From positions 1 to 37,363 of the forward strand of contig QHWB01000070.1 in assembly GCA_003222395.1 (NCBI GenBank): DNA of 37,363 nucleotides, in the 5' to 3' direction. The notes beneath the pieces were generated by a model that was not told the origin of the DNA, searched no databases, and was given only the letters and a program-made list of their open reading frames with translations. This DNA is from Acidobacteriota bacterium (GTDB lineage: Bacteria > Acidobacteriota > Vicinamibacteria > Vicinamibacterales > CAVVIG01). Of this stretch, positions 25,445-32,969 are shown piece after piece. Numbering within the stretch: the stretch's first letter is position 1; each line of letters opens with the position of its first letter. Both the position numbers and the translations under genes were made by a program.

Positions 25445-26143
25445 ATGCGCACACCAACGATGATCGCCGTCAGCATCATAGTCGTCGCGGGCCTTGCAGC
25501 CGACGACAAGACGATGACGAACACGCTCACCGCGAAAGAGAAGGCCGACGGCTGGCGCCTGCTGTTCGACGGCAGAACGACCGCCGGCTGGCGCGGCTTT
25601 CGGCAGCAACAGATGCCGGCCGGCTGGCGCGTCGTCGACGGCGCGCTGACGCGCGTCGCCGCGGCCACCGACATCGTCACGAACGACGAGTTCGGCGATT
25701 TCGAGCTGACGGTGGACTGGAACCTGGCGTCGAACGGCAACAGCGGCATCTTCTATCGCGTCACCGAAGACGACGATGTCATGTGGCACACGGCGCCCGA
25801 GTATCAGATCATCGACAACGCGTACAACAAGGAGCCGTTGAAACCGGCGCAGCTCGCCGGCGCCAACTACGATCTCGATCCGCCGTCGCGTGACGCGACG
25901 AGGCCGATCGGCTCGTGGAACGCGACGCGGCTGGTGGTCCGCGGTCCGCACGTCGAACACTGGTTGAATGGGGTGAAGGTGGTCGAGTACGAGCTCTGGA
26001 GCGCCGGCTGGGAGCGGCGCGTGCGCGAGAGCAAGTTCAAGGACTTCCCACGCTATGCACGCGCCCGCCGTGGACGCATCGGCCTGCAGGATCACGGCGA
26101 TCGCGTCGCCTTCCGCAATATGAAGATTCGCGAGCTGAAATAA
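25445..26143 (+). CDS. DUF1080 (3-keto-disaccharide hydrolase family) protein
   Basis: 232 residues. A short N-terminal hydrophobic segment (RTPTMIAVSIIVVAGLAAD) suggests export. The jelly-roll domain reads 'GWRLLFDGRTTAGWRGF', 'GWRVVDGALTRV', 'FGDFELTVDWNLASNGNSGIFYRV', 'WHTAPEYQIIDN' and 'GSWNATRLVVRGPHVEHWLNGVKVVEYE', with 'GRIGLQDHGDRVAFRNMKI' at the end, all standard for DUF1080. The PEYQIIDN segment with preceding Glu/Asp residues marks the more common subfamily and differs from the SGEVYGYR-type protein at 19030, so the two are probably not redundant. It follows the exported Gfo/Idh/MocA and likely acts on the same substrate. Confidence 0.91.
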   Translation: MRTPTMIAVSIIVVAGLAADDKTMTNTLTAKEKADGWRLLFDGRTTAGWRGFRQQQMPAGWRVVDGALTRVAAATDIVTNDEFGDFELTVDWNLASNGNSGIFYRVTEDDDVMWHTAPEYQIIDNAYNKEPLKPAQLAGANYDLDPPSRDATRPIGSWNATRLVVRGPHVEHWLNGVKVVEYELWSAGWERRVRESKFKDFPRYARARRGRIGLQDHGDRVAFRNMKIRELK

Positions 26144-26180
26144 CGCCAAGGACACGAAGGACACGCACCTGGAGGCAGCC

Positions 26181-27011
26181 ATGGCGAGCGAGTGTGAAGT
26201 ATCGCGGCGCGCGTTTGTCGCCGGAGTGTCCGCTTTCGTCTTCGGCGCGTGGACCGATCCACCGGCGGTCACGAAGCGCGTCGAGAAGCTGTACAAGATC
26301 GCCGGCTGCAGGCAGCCCAACGATCTTCAGTTCGTCGCGGAGCGGGGCGAAGGGGTCCCCGCGCCGCGCGTCCGGGGGGCAGGGGCCCCCGGAGTAAGCA
26401 ACGCCTTGTGGGTGCTCGATCAGGTCGATCCCAACAAAGCGTTCGAGGTGCGCCCCGAAGACGGCTCGATCATTCAAGAGCTGCAGACCGAATCGATTCA
26501 CGGCAGCGGCATCACGTACGGCAACGGCGCGCTGTGGATCTCGTCGACGAAGATGGCGGATCCGAAGATGCCGCCCCGGACGTTGAAGGTCGATCCGAAG
26601 AGCGGCAAGACGCTGAAGTCGTGGGTGACGCCGGGATCGGGCCTGTACGGAAAAATCACGCCGAAGTCGACGCCGTCCGGCGCGCACGGATTGAAGTGGG
26701 TGGACGGCAAGTACTGGATGGCCGTTCCGGCTTCCGGAAAACTGTTCCTCATGGAACCAGAGACGGGAGAGATCGTTCGATCGATTCCGGCGCCGGGCGT
26801 CCGGACGCATGGCCTCGCGTGGGACAACGGTTTTCTGTGGTGCGTCGAGTCGGACGGACGCGTGATCTACAAGCTCGATCCATCCAACGGCCGAGCGCTC
26901 GAGCGGATCCAGCTGACGCGCGAGGATCCCGAGCCGCACGGCCTCGACATCCACGACGGCGTCTTGTGGTACTGCGACGCCGCGAGCGGTTGGATTTGTC
27001 GGCTCGTCTAG
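26181..27011 (+). CDS. Tat-exported beta-propeller (NHL/SMP-30-like) protein with in-frame GC-rich insert
   Basis: 276 residues with GGAGG upstream. SRRAFVAGVSAFVFGAW is a Tat signal. From residue about 74 the sequence consists of short repeated units ('NALWVLDQVDPNKAFEV', 'GITYGNGALWISSTK', 'HGLKWVDGKYWMAVPASGKLFLM', 'HGLAWDNGFLWCVESDGRVIYKLD', 'HGLDIHDGVLWYCDAASGWICRL'), a six-bladed propeller of the glutamine-cyclotransferase/SMP-30 style. Residues about 54-73 are Gly/Ala/Arg/Pro-rich and encoded by a palindromic GC block (26345-26396), which interrupts the natural join between 'DLQFVAE' and 'ALWVLDQ'. Role unknown. Co-directional with sugar genes. The insert may lie in a surface loop or damage the first blade. 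Confidence 0.8.
   Translation: MASECEVSRRAFVAGVSAFVFGAWTDPPAVTKRVEKLYKIAGCRQPNDLQFVAERGEGVPAPRVRGAGAPGVSNALWVLDQVDPNKAFEVRPEDGSIIQELQTESIHGSGITYGNGALWISSTKMADPKMPPRTLKVDPKSGKTLKSWVTPGSGLYGKITPKSTPSGAHGLKWVDGKYWMAVPASGKLFLMEPETGEIVRSIPAPGVRTHGLAWDNGFLWCVESDGRVIYKLDPSNGRALERIQLTREDPEPHGLDIHDGVLWYCDAASGWICRLV
26345..26396. repeat. GC-rich palindromic block inserted within the propeller coding sequence
   Basis: GGGGTCCCC at 26352-26360, and CCGGGGG (26372-26378) pairing with CCCCCGG (26386-26392) around a seven-base loop, make two adjacent stem-loops. Similar GGGG/CCCC blocks occur intergenically at 14342-14440. Here the block is translated as about 20 unusual residues without a stop. Confidence 0.6.
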
Positions 27012-27121
27012 AGACGTTGTGGATTCCTACTGAACCAACGCTGGACTCAACTGCCCCACCGAGACAATTCGGCTCGGCGCGATCAGCAATCGCGGCGACG
27101 AATCAGCCGCGCGGAGTGGAC

Positions 27122-28387
27122 ATGACTAGACTCACCGGATTCATTGTCTCGAGCCTCTTGTGCCTGCCGATCGCGTCTGCCGCGCAGGAGCCGCCGATCA
27201 CGTTGAGAGCAGACGTCGTCATCGACGGGACCGGCAACACGCTCCGAAACACGAACATCGTCGTGCAGGGCACCAAGATCCAGTCGGTCGGCCAGACCAC
27301 CGCGCAAGGTCCGGTCTACGACCTCCGCGCGCTCACCGTGATGCCCGGCTGGATCGACACGCACGCGCACATCAGCGGCCACTTCGACCGCAAGACCGGG
27401 CGGCTGCCGGAGCAGGGATCCGAAACACCGCAGCAGACGATGCTCTACACGGCGGGGAACGCGTACCGCACGCTGCTCGCCGGCTTCACGGCGGTGCAGA
27501 GTCCCGGCGCCGAAGTCGACAAGGATCTTCGCGACTGGATTGCCGACCGGATTATTCCCGGACCACGCATCCTGACCTCGCTCAGGGCGATTACGGACAA
27601 GACCGGGACACCGGAGCAGATTCGCGCGTTCGTACGAAAGGCCGCGGCCGACGGCGCCGACGTCATCAAGCTGTTCGCCACGTCGAGCATCCGGGACGGC
27701 GGAGAACAGACGATGAGCGATGCGCAGATCCAGGCTGCGTGCAGCGAGGCGCATGCGCGAGGCAAGCGGGCGATGGTGCACGCCCAGGGACCCGAGGGCG
27801 CGAAAGCGGCCATCCTCGCCGGCTGCAACTCGATCGAGCACGGCAACCGGCTGACCAACGAGGTGCTCGACCTGATGGCGCAGCGTCAGGTCTACTTCGA
27901 TCCGAACTTCGGGCTGCTGCTGCACAACTACCTGGAGAACAAGGCGAAGTTCATCGGCCGCGGCAATTACAACGAGCAGGGCTTCAAGTTCATGGAGGAA
28001 GGCATCCCGATCGGGATCGACACATTCAAGCGCGCGCTGACGCGAAAGATTCCGATCGTCTTCGGCACGGACGCTGTCGCCGGTGCGAACGGCCGCAACT
28101 ACGAGGAGTTCGTCTACCGGGTGCGCGACGGCGGACAGCCGCCGATGGACGCGATTCTGGCGGCGACGTCGACCGCTGCGCGATCGCTCGCCCTCGACAA
28201 GACGATCGGCACGATTGCTCCGGGCTTGGACGCCGACATCATCGCGACCGACGGCAACCCGCTCCAGGACATCACGGCCGTGCGGCGCGTGGTCTTCGTG
28301 ATGAAAGGCGGCACGGTCTACAAGAACGTGGCCGGCGCCCGGACTCCAGGAACGAGAACATCATCGGCGGAGTTCAGCCTACGTTGA
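27122..28387 (+). CDS. Secreted amidohydrolase (imidazolonepropionase-like)
   Basis: 421 residues from the ATG at 27122, with GGAG six bases upstream and a signal peptide (TRLTGFIVSSLLCLPIASAAQ). It shows all landmarks of the metal-dependent amidohydrolase fold: N-terminal beta-sandwich 'ADVVIDGTGNTLRNTNIVVQG', 'MPGWIDTHAHISGH' (H81-x-H83), metal-bridging K183 in 'DVIKLFATSS', H220 in 'AMVHAQG', H240 in 'SIEHGNR' and D317 in 'FGTDAVAG'. 'LGTIAPGLDADIIATDGNPL'-type C-terminal text matches the Xaa-Pro dipeptidase/imidazolonepropionase-like secreted subgroup. Substrate may be a peptide, amide or cyclic compound. The link to sugar metabolism is positional only. Confidence 0.92.
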   Translation: MTRLTGFIVSSLLCLPIASAAQEPPITLRADVVIDGTGNTLRNTNIVVQGTKIQSVGQTTAQGPVYDLRALTVMPGWIDTHAHISGHFDRKTGRLPEQGSETPQQTMLYTAGNAYRTLLAGFTAVQSPGAEVDKDLRDWIADRIIPGPRILTSLRAITDKTGTPEQIRAFVRKAAADGADVIKLFATSSIRDGGEQTMSDAQIQAACSEAHARGKRAMVHAQGPEGAKAAILAGCNSIEHGNRLTNEVLDLMAQRQVYFDPNFGLLLHNYLENKAKFIGRGNYNEQGFKFMEEGIPIGIDTFKRALTRKIPIVFGTDAVAGANGRNYEEFVYRVRDGGQPPMDAILAATSTAARSLALDKTIGTIAPGLDADIIATDGNPLQDITAVRRVVFVMKGGTVYKNVAGARTPGTRTSSAEFSLR

Positions 28388-28484
28388 TCGGTCGCATGAA
28401 TCGGTGATGCCGTTGCTCCGCATCGAAAAACAAATGGCGGATTCCGATTGCGAGAAGGCGGACTATTATCCGCGCGCCGGCCAC

Positions 28485-30704
28485 ATGAAGTACACGCGTC
28501 GCGACTTCTTCGAGGCCGCCGGGGCCATCGTCGCCGCGGCGGGGGGCGGCTGCTCGAGACGGCCAGCAACGGCAAACCGCGTTTCGGGCGCTACAGGCGT
28601 GGAGCTGGGCGTCGAGGGCGCCGCGCTGCCGGATTATTCGCACGATCTCGAGCGATACCTCGTCCGACTCGCGAGCGACGCGCGCGCGCGGCGCCAGCAG
28701 GCGATCAACGCGATTTCCACGCCGCAGGGAATCGCGGACCGAGCAAAATTCGTCACCGAACAGGTCTGGAAGATGCTCGGCGGACCTTTGGAGCGGTTTC
28801 CCCTCAATCCTCGCGTCACGGGCACCCTTGACCGACCCGGCTATCGCATCGAGAAGCTGACCTTCGAAAGCCGGCCACGACTCTACGTCACCGCGAACCT
28901 CTATCTGCCGGCCGCGGCTGGACGCCATCCGGCGATCCTCGGGCCACTCGGCCATTCGACGAACGGCAAGGCGTGGCCAAGCTATCAGAGGTTGTTCTCG
29001 AATCTGGCGCGCAAGGGTTACGTGGTCCTGGCCTACGACCCGTTCGGACAGGGCGAGCGCATCGAGTACCCAGGAACACACGCCGGTCGGTCGGCGATCG
29101 GCGGTGGCGGAACGAGCGAGCACGAGTATGCCGGACGCCGTCTTATTCTGCTCGGCGCCAACTTCAGTCTGTTCCGCGTGTGGGACGGCATCCGCGGGAT
29201 CGACTTCCTGCTGACGCGCGCAGAAGTCGATCCCGAGCGGATCGGCTGCTGCGGACAGTCGGGCGGCGGAACGCTGACGCAATTCCTGGCGGCGCTCGAC
29301 AGTCGCATCCGCGTCGCCGTCGTGTCGGAGGGCAACACCGAGAACGTGGCGCATGCCGACGTCGAGCCGCCCGGTTCTGCCGACGATGCGGAGCAGAACA
29401 TCGTGCCGGCGCTCTCTTACGGGATCGATCGTGCGGACTTGCTGTATGCCTTCGCGCCGAAGCCGCTGCTCATGACGGTGACGCTTCACGATGCTGGCCA
29501 CACCTATTCGCCCGAGTACGTCGACAGCTCGCTCGATCTCTTACAGGAGTACAGACGCGCGTACAGCCTGCTGGCGGCCGATGATCGCGTGTCGCTTCAG
29601 GTCACCACCGAACAGCATGGATACGTCTACGAGCTGCGCCGCGCGACCTATGCCTGGTTCAACCGCTGGTTCGAGATGAAGAACACCGACGACGAAGAGG
29701 TCTCACAGGACGTGGAGCCGGACGAGACGCTCTTTGTCACGCCGACAGGGTTCGTCACCACTTCGTTCGGCGGCGAGACGGCGCTGTCGCTGACGCGGCA
29801 GATGGCCGCCGCCGTCCGGAGACCGCCCGCGGCAGGCGCGGACGACATGCGTAAGCGCATTCACGCCGCGCTTGGCATCGAGGCGTCGCGTGGCGAAGCG
29901 CCGGCGAGCCGCGTGCTGGCCACGATTCGCAAGCCCGGCTATCGGGCGGAACAGTTCGAGTTCACGAGCGATCGAGACATTCGTATTCCAGGCTGGCTGC
30001 TCACGCCGGACAAGGCGGGATCATCAACGCCGACCGTGCTCTACGTCGGCGAGGCGGCCGCGTGGAGTTCGGTCGCCGAAGACGGGTTCGCCGAGCAGCT
30101 GTGCAAGAAGGGCGGATGCCGCGTCGCGACGATGGACGTCCGTGGACGCGGCGATTGCGCGATCGCCTATCCGCAGCGCGGTCGGTTCTACTTTTCAAAT
30201 CGCATCTCCAATGAGGCCTACCTGACCTGGTTCACATTGATCCTCGGCCGGCCGCTTCTTGGTGGACAGGTGTACGACACGCTTCGGGCCTTGGACTATC
30301 TCGGATCGCGATCCGACATCGCCGGCGCCGTCTCACTCGTGGGCGACGGACCGCACGGCGTGATCGCGCTCTATGCCGCGGCGCTCGATGAGCGCGTTCG
30401 CGGTGTCGCCCTGCGGCAGACCGTGACGGACTATCGTTCACTCGCCGTCGCCGAGCGCTATACACAGCCGTTCGGGATCTACGCGTACGGACTTCTGCGC
30501 GAATTCGATCTGCCGGAGGTGGCAGGCGCCGTCGGACCGCGCTCGGTGCTGCTGCTTGATCCCGCGACGCCGCTTGGCGAACCGGCCGGCGCTGCGGCTC
30601 GGGATCTCTACAGAGACGTGCCGAACGCCAGCGTGCAAGCCGAAGACGGTGAAGACCCAGTACAGATCTTGGCGGTCTGGACTGGGGGACACGTGTCGAG
30701 ATGA
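28485..30704 (+). CDS. Exported two-domain alpha/beta hydrolase (acetyl-xylan-esterase-like)
   Basis: 739 residues from the ATG at 28485, chosen because a Tat signal follows (YTRRDFFEAAGAIVAAAGGGC). C23 could be lipidated. An in-frame ATG at 28404 would bury this signal. Domain 1 (about residues 110-400) has the esterase nucleophile elbow 'GCCGQSGGG' (S259), 'AYDPFGQGER' and catalytic H378 in 'TEQHGY'. Domain 2 (about 475-730) repeats the fold ('RIPGWLLTP', 'VATMDVRGRGD', 'DTLRALDYLGSRSDI'), but the elbow reads G620-D-G-P-H-G, so the serine is lost. It probably removes acetyl or other ester groups from polysaccharides. Domain 2 is likely structural or substrate-binding. Confidence 0.87.
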   Translation: MKYTRRDFFEAAGAIVAAAGGGCSRRPATANRVSGATGVELGVEGAALPDYSHDLERYLVRLASDARARRQQAINAISTPQGIADRAKFVTEQVWKMLGGPLERFPLNPRVTGTLDRPGYRIEKLTFESRPRLYVTANLYLPAAAGRHPAILGPLGHSTNGKAWPSYQRLFSNLARKGYVVLAYDPFGQGERIEYPGTHAGRSAIGGGGTSEHEYAGRRLILLGANFSLFRVWDGIRGIDFLLTRAEVDPERIGCCGQSGGGTLTQFLAALDSRIRVAVVSEGNTENVAHADVEPPGSADDAEQNIVPALSYGIDRADLLYAFAPKPLLMTVTLHDAGHTYSPEYVDSSLDLLQEYRRAYSLLAADDRVSLQVTTEQHGYVYELRRATYAWFNRWFEMKNTDDEEVSQDVEPDETLFVTPTGFVTTSFGGETALSLTRQMAAAVRRPPAAGADDMRKRIHAALGIEASRGEAPASRVLATIRKPGYRAEQFEFTSDRDIRIPGWLLTPDKAGSSTPTVLYVGEAAAWSSVAEDGFAEQLCKKGGCRVATMDVRGRGDCAIAYPQRGRFYFSNRISNEAYLTWFTLILGRPLLGGQVYDTLRALDYLGSRSDIAGAVSLVGDGPHGVIALYAAALDERVRGVALRQTVTDYRSLAVAERYTQPFGIYAYGLLREFDLPEVAGAVGPRSVLLLDPATPLGEPAGAAARDLYRDVPNASVQAEDGEDPVQILAVWTGGHVSR

Positions 30705-30760
30705 CCAGCGCGGTCACCCGATCGCACGCGCAGCGGCAGCCGCGACGATGACACTCATGC

Positions 30761-30807
30761 TTGCGACGTTCTCTCGATCGTCCTTGCGATGTTTCTCTCG
30801 ATCGTCC
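30761..30807. repeat. Two tandem copies of a 23/24-bp unit
   Basis: 30761-30783 and 30784-30807 both read TTGCGA(C/T)GTT(T)CTCTCGATCGTCC. They lie in the 232-base gap between the convergent esterase and a small secreted-protein gene. The rest of that gap shows no gene or strong terminator hairpin. Confidence 0.7.
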
Positions 30808-30936
30808 CCCGCGCCCGCGGTCTCCCACGACGGTTGGCCACGTCCGTGCGCTCTTGCCGAAGCCTGCGCCATGGAACGACTCCGCCGAGTCGCGACCGTC
30901 GATGATCGCGACACGGCGAGTCGCAACCGGCGGCCG

Positions 30937-31404
30937 TCAGCCGCGGCAGTTGGTAGTCGTGGAATCGATGCTCGAGGTGATATCGCCATTGGCGGTGACG
31001 GTCATGCGAAGCATCTGGATCATGTCCCAGTTGTCGATGGATCCCGGTCCCTTCATCCGCATCTTGATCCGGATCGTGAACTCACCAGCACCTGATGTGG
31101 CCTGGACGTTGAACAGATCGTTCTCGGAGAACGGGTAGTTCGTCGCGGTCACTTGTCCGACGCCGGCTCCCTTCGACACGATCCCGAAGTTGATATGAAG
31201 TCCACCCGCGTTGTCGAATTTGAAGTTTGAGGTGATCGTTTGAAGGCCGTTCATGTCTACCAACTCGTTCGTGCACGTGTTGAGAATCGAAGTAGAGAAG
31301 GGCACCGTCGTCGTAGTGCTCTGCGCCGAAGCGGCTTTCGGCAACGCACAGACGACGACGGCGCACAGAATTCCGATTGAGCGACCGACCTTGGTTGCGA
31401 TCAT
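30937..31404 (-). CDS. Small secreted protein, unknown
   Basis: 155 residues from the ATG at 31404, which has GAGGAG nine bases upstream. An ATG three codons earlier would sit directly on that site. A signal peptide (IATKVGRSIGILCAVVVCALPKAASAQ) is followed by a mature domain of about 128 residues, probably beta-sandwich ('LVDMNGLQTITSNFKFDNAGGLHINFGIVSKGAGVG', 'GEFTIRIKMRMKGPGSIDNWDMIQMLRMTVTANGDITSS'), with one Cys near each end (NTCTNE and TTNCRG) that could form a disulfide. I do not recognise the family. It follows another small secreted-protein gene on the same strand 92 bases away. Confidence 0.72.
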   Translation of the reverse strand: MIATKVGRSIGILCAVVVCALPKAASAQSTTTTVPFSTSILNTCTNELVDMNGLQTITSNFKFDNAGGLHINFGIVSKGAGVGQVTATNYPFSENDLFNVQATSGAGEFTIRIKMRMKGPGSIDNWDMIQMLRMTVTANGDITSSIDSTTTNCRG

Positions 31405-31496
31405 CCTGAACATCTCCTCTGAGTGTGCCGGCAAGAAGCGCGACACGGGTTTACGAGTGCCGTGTTGCGCGGCGAGCGCAAACAGCGTTCACCGCA

Positions 31497-31718
31497 CTAC
31501 GAGCATTCGAGCAAGTCGTACCCAAGCTGTGCCGCGTCTCGAATCGCCTGTGGAAGGGTCGCGTTGTTGATGACGCTTAGCAGCGCACTGCACACCGCCG
31601 TCGTTCCGCCGCCGTGGCCACTGCCTTTCGCCTCGAGCCGCGCCGTGGAAGCCGCGAGCCCCGACGCTAGCATCACGGCCATCGTCACGGCCGCGCCGAA
31701 TCTGCTCATTCGCTTCAC
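31497..31718 (-). CDS. Very small secreted protein, unknown
   Basis: 73 residues from a GTG at 31718, with TAGGAGG four bases upstream. The signal peptide (KRMSRFGAAVTMAVMLASGLAAS) leaves a mature peptide of about 45-50 residues, starting with a Gly/His-rich stretch (KGSGHGGG), then a helix-like segment between two cysteines (VCSALLSVINN... and LLECS at the end). The cysteines could pair. It may be a small surface factor, peptide signal or bacteriocin-like product, but no class signature is visible. A long structured leader (31719-31920) precedes it, and the next secreted gene follows on the same strand. Confidence 0.62.
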   Translation of the reverse strand: MKRMSRFGAAVTMAVMLASGLAASTARLEAKGSGHGGGTTAVCSALLSVINNATLPQAIRDAAQLGYDLLECS

Positions 31719-32093
31719 GCATCCTCCTACTTTGTGAATCGCCGATCGGTGTTCATTCCCGAGACACCGTCGGCGTGGTAGCGACAGGTGCTACGGTCCT
31801 CCTTGAAGACCGTAACGCGGTTTTGTCTGCCGTACGGATGACAATTGTCCTGCGCCTGGGAGAATTCGCGAATAGACCGAAGGTCTGAGGGCGTCGAGAT
31901 CCCACAGGACCTAAGTCCTAGCCAATTTTGTGACGGGTGGCAGAAGAGACTCGAGATCGGACACACGTACTAAAATGACACTCTGAACACCGGCACTCGT
32001 CAGGCCGTTTCGGTGCGCTCGGCGCGCGCGAGCCTTTCAGTTGGTCCTTGCGGGTTTCAAAGATCCCGACATGAATGTCGCGCGGGGACGGGC
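31719..32093 (-). other. Gene-free region with structured leader
   Basis: 375 bases with no convincing gene. The one open frame here (31727-31966) lacks a signal, a family or a ribosome site. The part nearest the secreted-peptide gene is rich in inverted repeats (described separately). The distal part, next to the isomerase stop, contains a 14-base palindrome CGACATGAATGTCG at 32067-32080 (left arm starting near the GAC of 32068) that might be an operator or part of a terminator. Confidence 0.45.
31778..31919 (-). promoter_or_regulatory. Possible structured 5' leader of the small secreted-protein gene
   Basis: In minus-strand reading order: AGGAC/GTCCT (31906-31919, four-base loop), AGACC/GGTCT (31874-31886, three-base loop), the perfect 10-base palindrome GACAATTGTC (31840-31849), TACGGTC/GACCGTA (31792-31814, nine-base loop that contains an AAGGAG-like stretch), and GTAGC/GCTAC (31778-31794), which overlaps the preceding stem so that the two compete. 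This could be a cis-regulatory RNA or a set of operators. It does not match a riboswitch class I know. Confidence 0.4.
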
Positions 32094-32969
32094 TCAAGGC
32101 GTCCGACCCGCGAGGAAGCGGTCGACGCGCGCCGCGACATCTTTCAAGTACATCGCGTCGCCGGCCGGTAATTCCGTCGTGAAGGCACCGCGGTAGCCGA
32201 CGTCGGTGAACGCCCGGTGGACGGCGAGCCAGTCGATGTCGCCTTCGCCGAGGTTCTTCCACGCGAACCGGCCGTTCGCGCGATCGAGCTGGAAATCCTT
32301 CAGGTGCACTTTGGCGATGCGCGCGCCGAGCGCACGGATCCAGTCCTGCGGGTACCCGTAAAACACCACGTTGCCGACGTCGAAATAGGCTTTCAGCCAC
32401 GGCGAATCGACCTCGTCGACGTAGCGCGCGAATTCGAGCGGGCTGAGGAGGAACTTGTTCCACACTTCCTCGACGGCGACGATCACTTTCAGATCCTTCG
32501 CCACCGGCAGCAGCCGTTCACGAATGACCTTCTGCGATCGGGTCCACGCGTCGCGATACGAGGTCGATCCATCGACGACAGCCGGAACGAGGAGAACGGT
32601 GTCGGCGCCCCACGCGGCCGCGTTGCGCAGCGACGTCTCCATCCCGGCGACGCTGCGATTGACGACATCGCGATCGGCGGCCGAGAGCGGGAACCGCCAG
32701 TGATCGGCGTTCATCACCGAATGCACGCGCAGCCCGGTTTTCGCCGACGCCTCGCGAACCTCGGCGACTTCCTCTGCCCGCGACGTCGTCTGCATCTCGA
32801 CCGCATCGAACCCGGCGTCGCGCGCGATCGCGAACCGCCCGGCGTACGCGACATCCTTCGGCAGCATCGTGATGAGAACGGCTTTAGGGCCGACACGCTG
32901 GTCGGCTCCTACGAGTGGTGCGACCGCGCCGGCCGCGAGCGTTTGCAGGAAGGTGCGGCGGTTTATCAC
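32094..32969 (-). CDS. Tat-exported sugar phosphate isomerase/epimerase-like TIM barrel
   Basis: 291 residues starting with GTG at 32969, which overlaps the GMC oxidoreductase stop (GTGA), so translation is coupled. NRRTFLQTLAAGAV is a Tat signal. The xylose-isomerase-like barrel keeps a four-residue metal site: E168 ('VAVEEVWN'), D197 ('YFDVGNV'), H222 ('KVHLKDF') and E266 ('FTTELPAG'). Despite the family name, such exported proteins sit beside 3-keto-sugar enzymes, where related TIM barrels act on keto sugars as epimerases or lyases/hydratases. The pairing with the GMC gene supports action on its oxidised product. This role is inferred. Confidence 0.87.
   Translation of the reverse strand: MINRRTFLQTLAAGAVAPLVGADQRVGPKAVLITMLPKDVAYAGRFAIARDAGFDAVEMQTTSRAEEVAEVREASAKTGLRVHSVMNADHWRFPLSAADRDVVNRSVAGMETSLRNAAAWGADTVLLVPAVVDGSTSYRDAWTRSQKVIRERLLPVAKDLKVIVAVEEVWNKFLLSPLEFARYVDEVDSPWLKAYFDVGNVVFYGYPQDWIRALGARIAKVHLKDFQLDRANGRFAWKNLGEGDIDWLAVHRAFTDVGYRGAFTTELPAGDAMYLKDVAARVDRFLAGRTP

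Noticed and set aside
26148-26165. Two copies of AAGGACACG before the propeller gene
   Set aside because: Only two 9-base units, too short to treat as an element by itself, although such text may be dispersed in related genomes.
24056-26320. Long minus-strand open frame across the oxidoreductase and DUF1080 genes
   Set aside because: It crosses two clear plus-strand genes and has antisense-type composition with no domain.
31778-31919. Cyclic-di-GMP (GEMM) riboswitch as explanation of the structured leader
   Set aside because: The conserved GCAAAGC-type core and tetraloop/receptor pattern are absent.
31727-31966. 79-codon open frame on the minus strand upstream of the small secreted-protein gene
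   Set aside because: No signal peptide, no ribosome site and no recognisable family. It overlaps the dense inverted repeats, which explain the sequence better.
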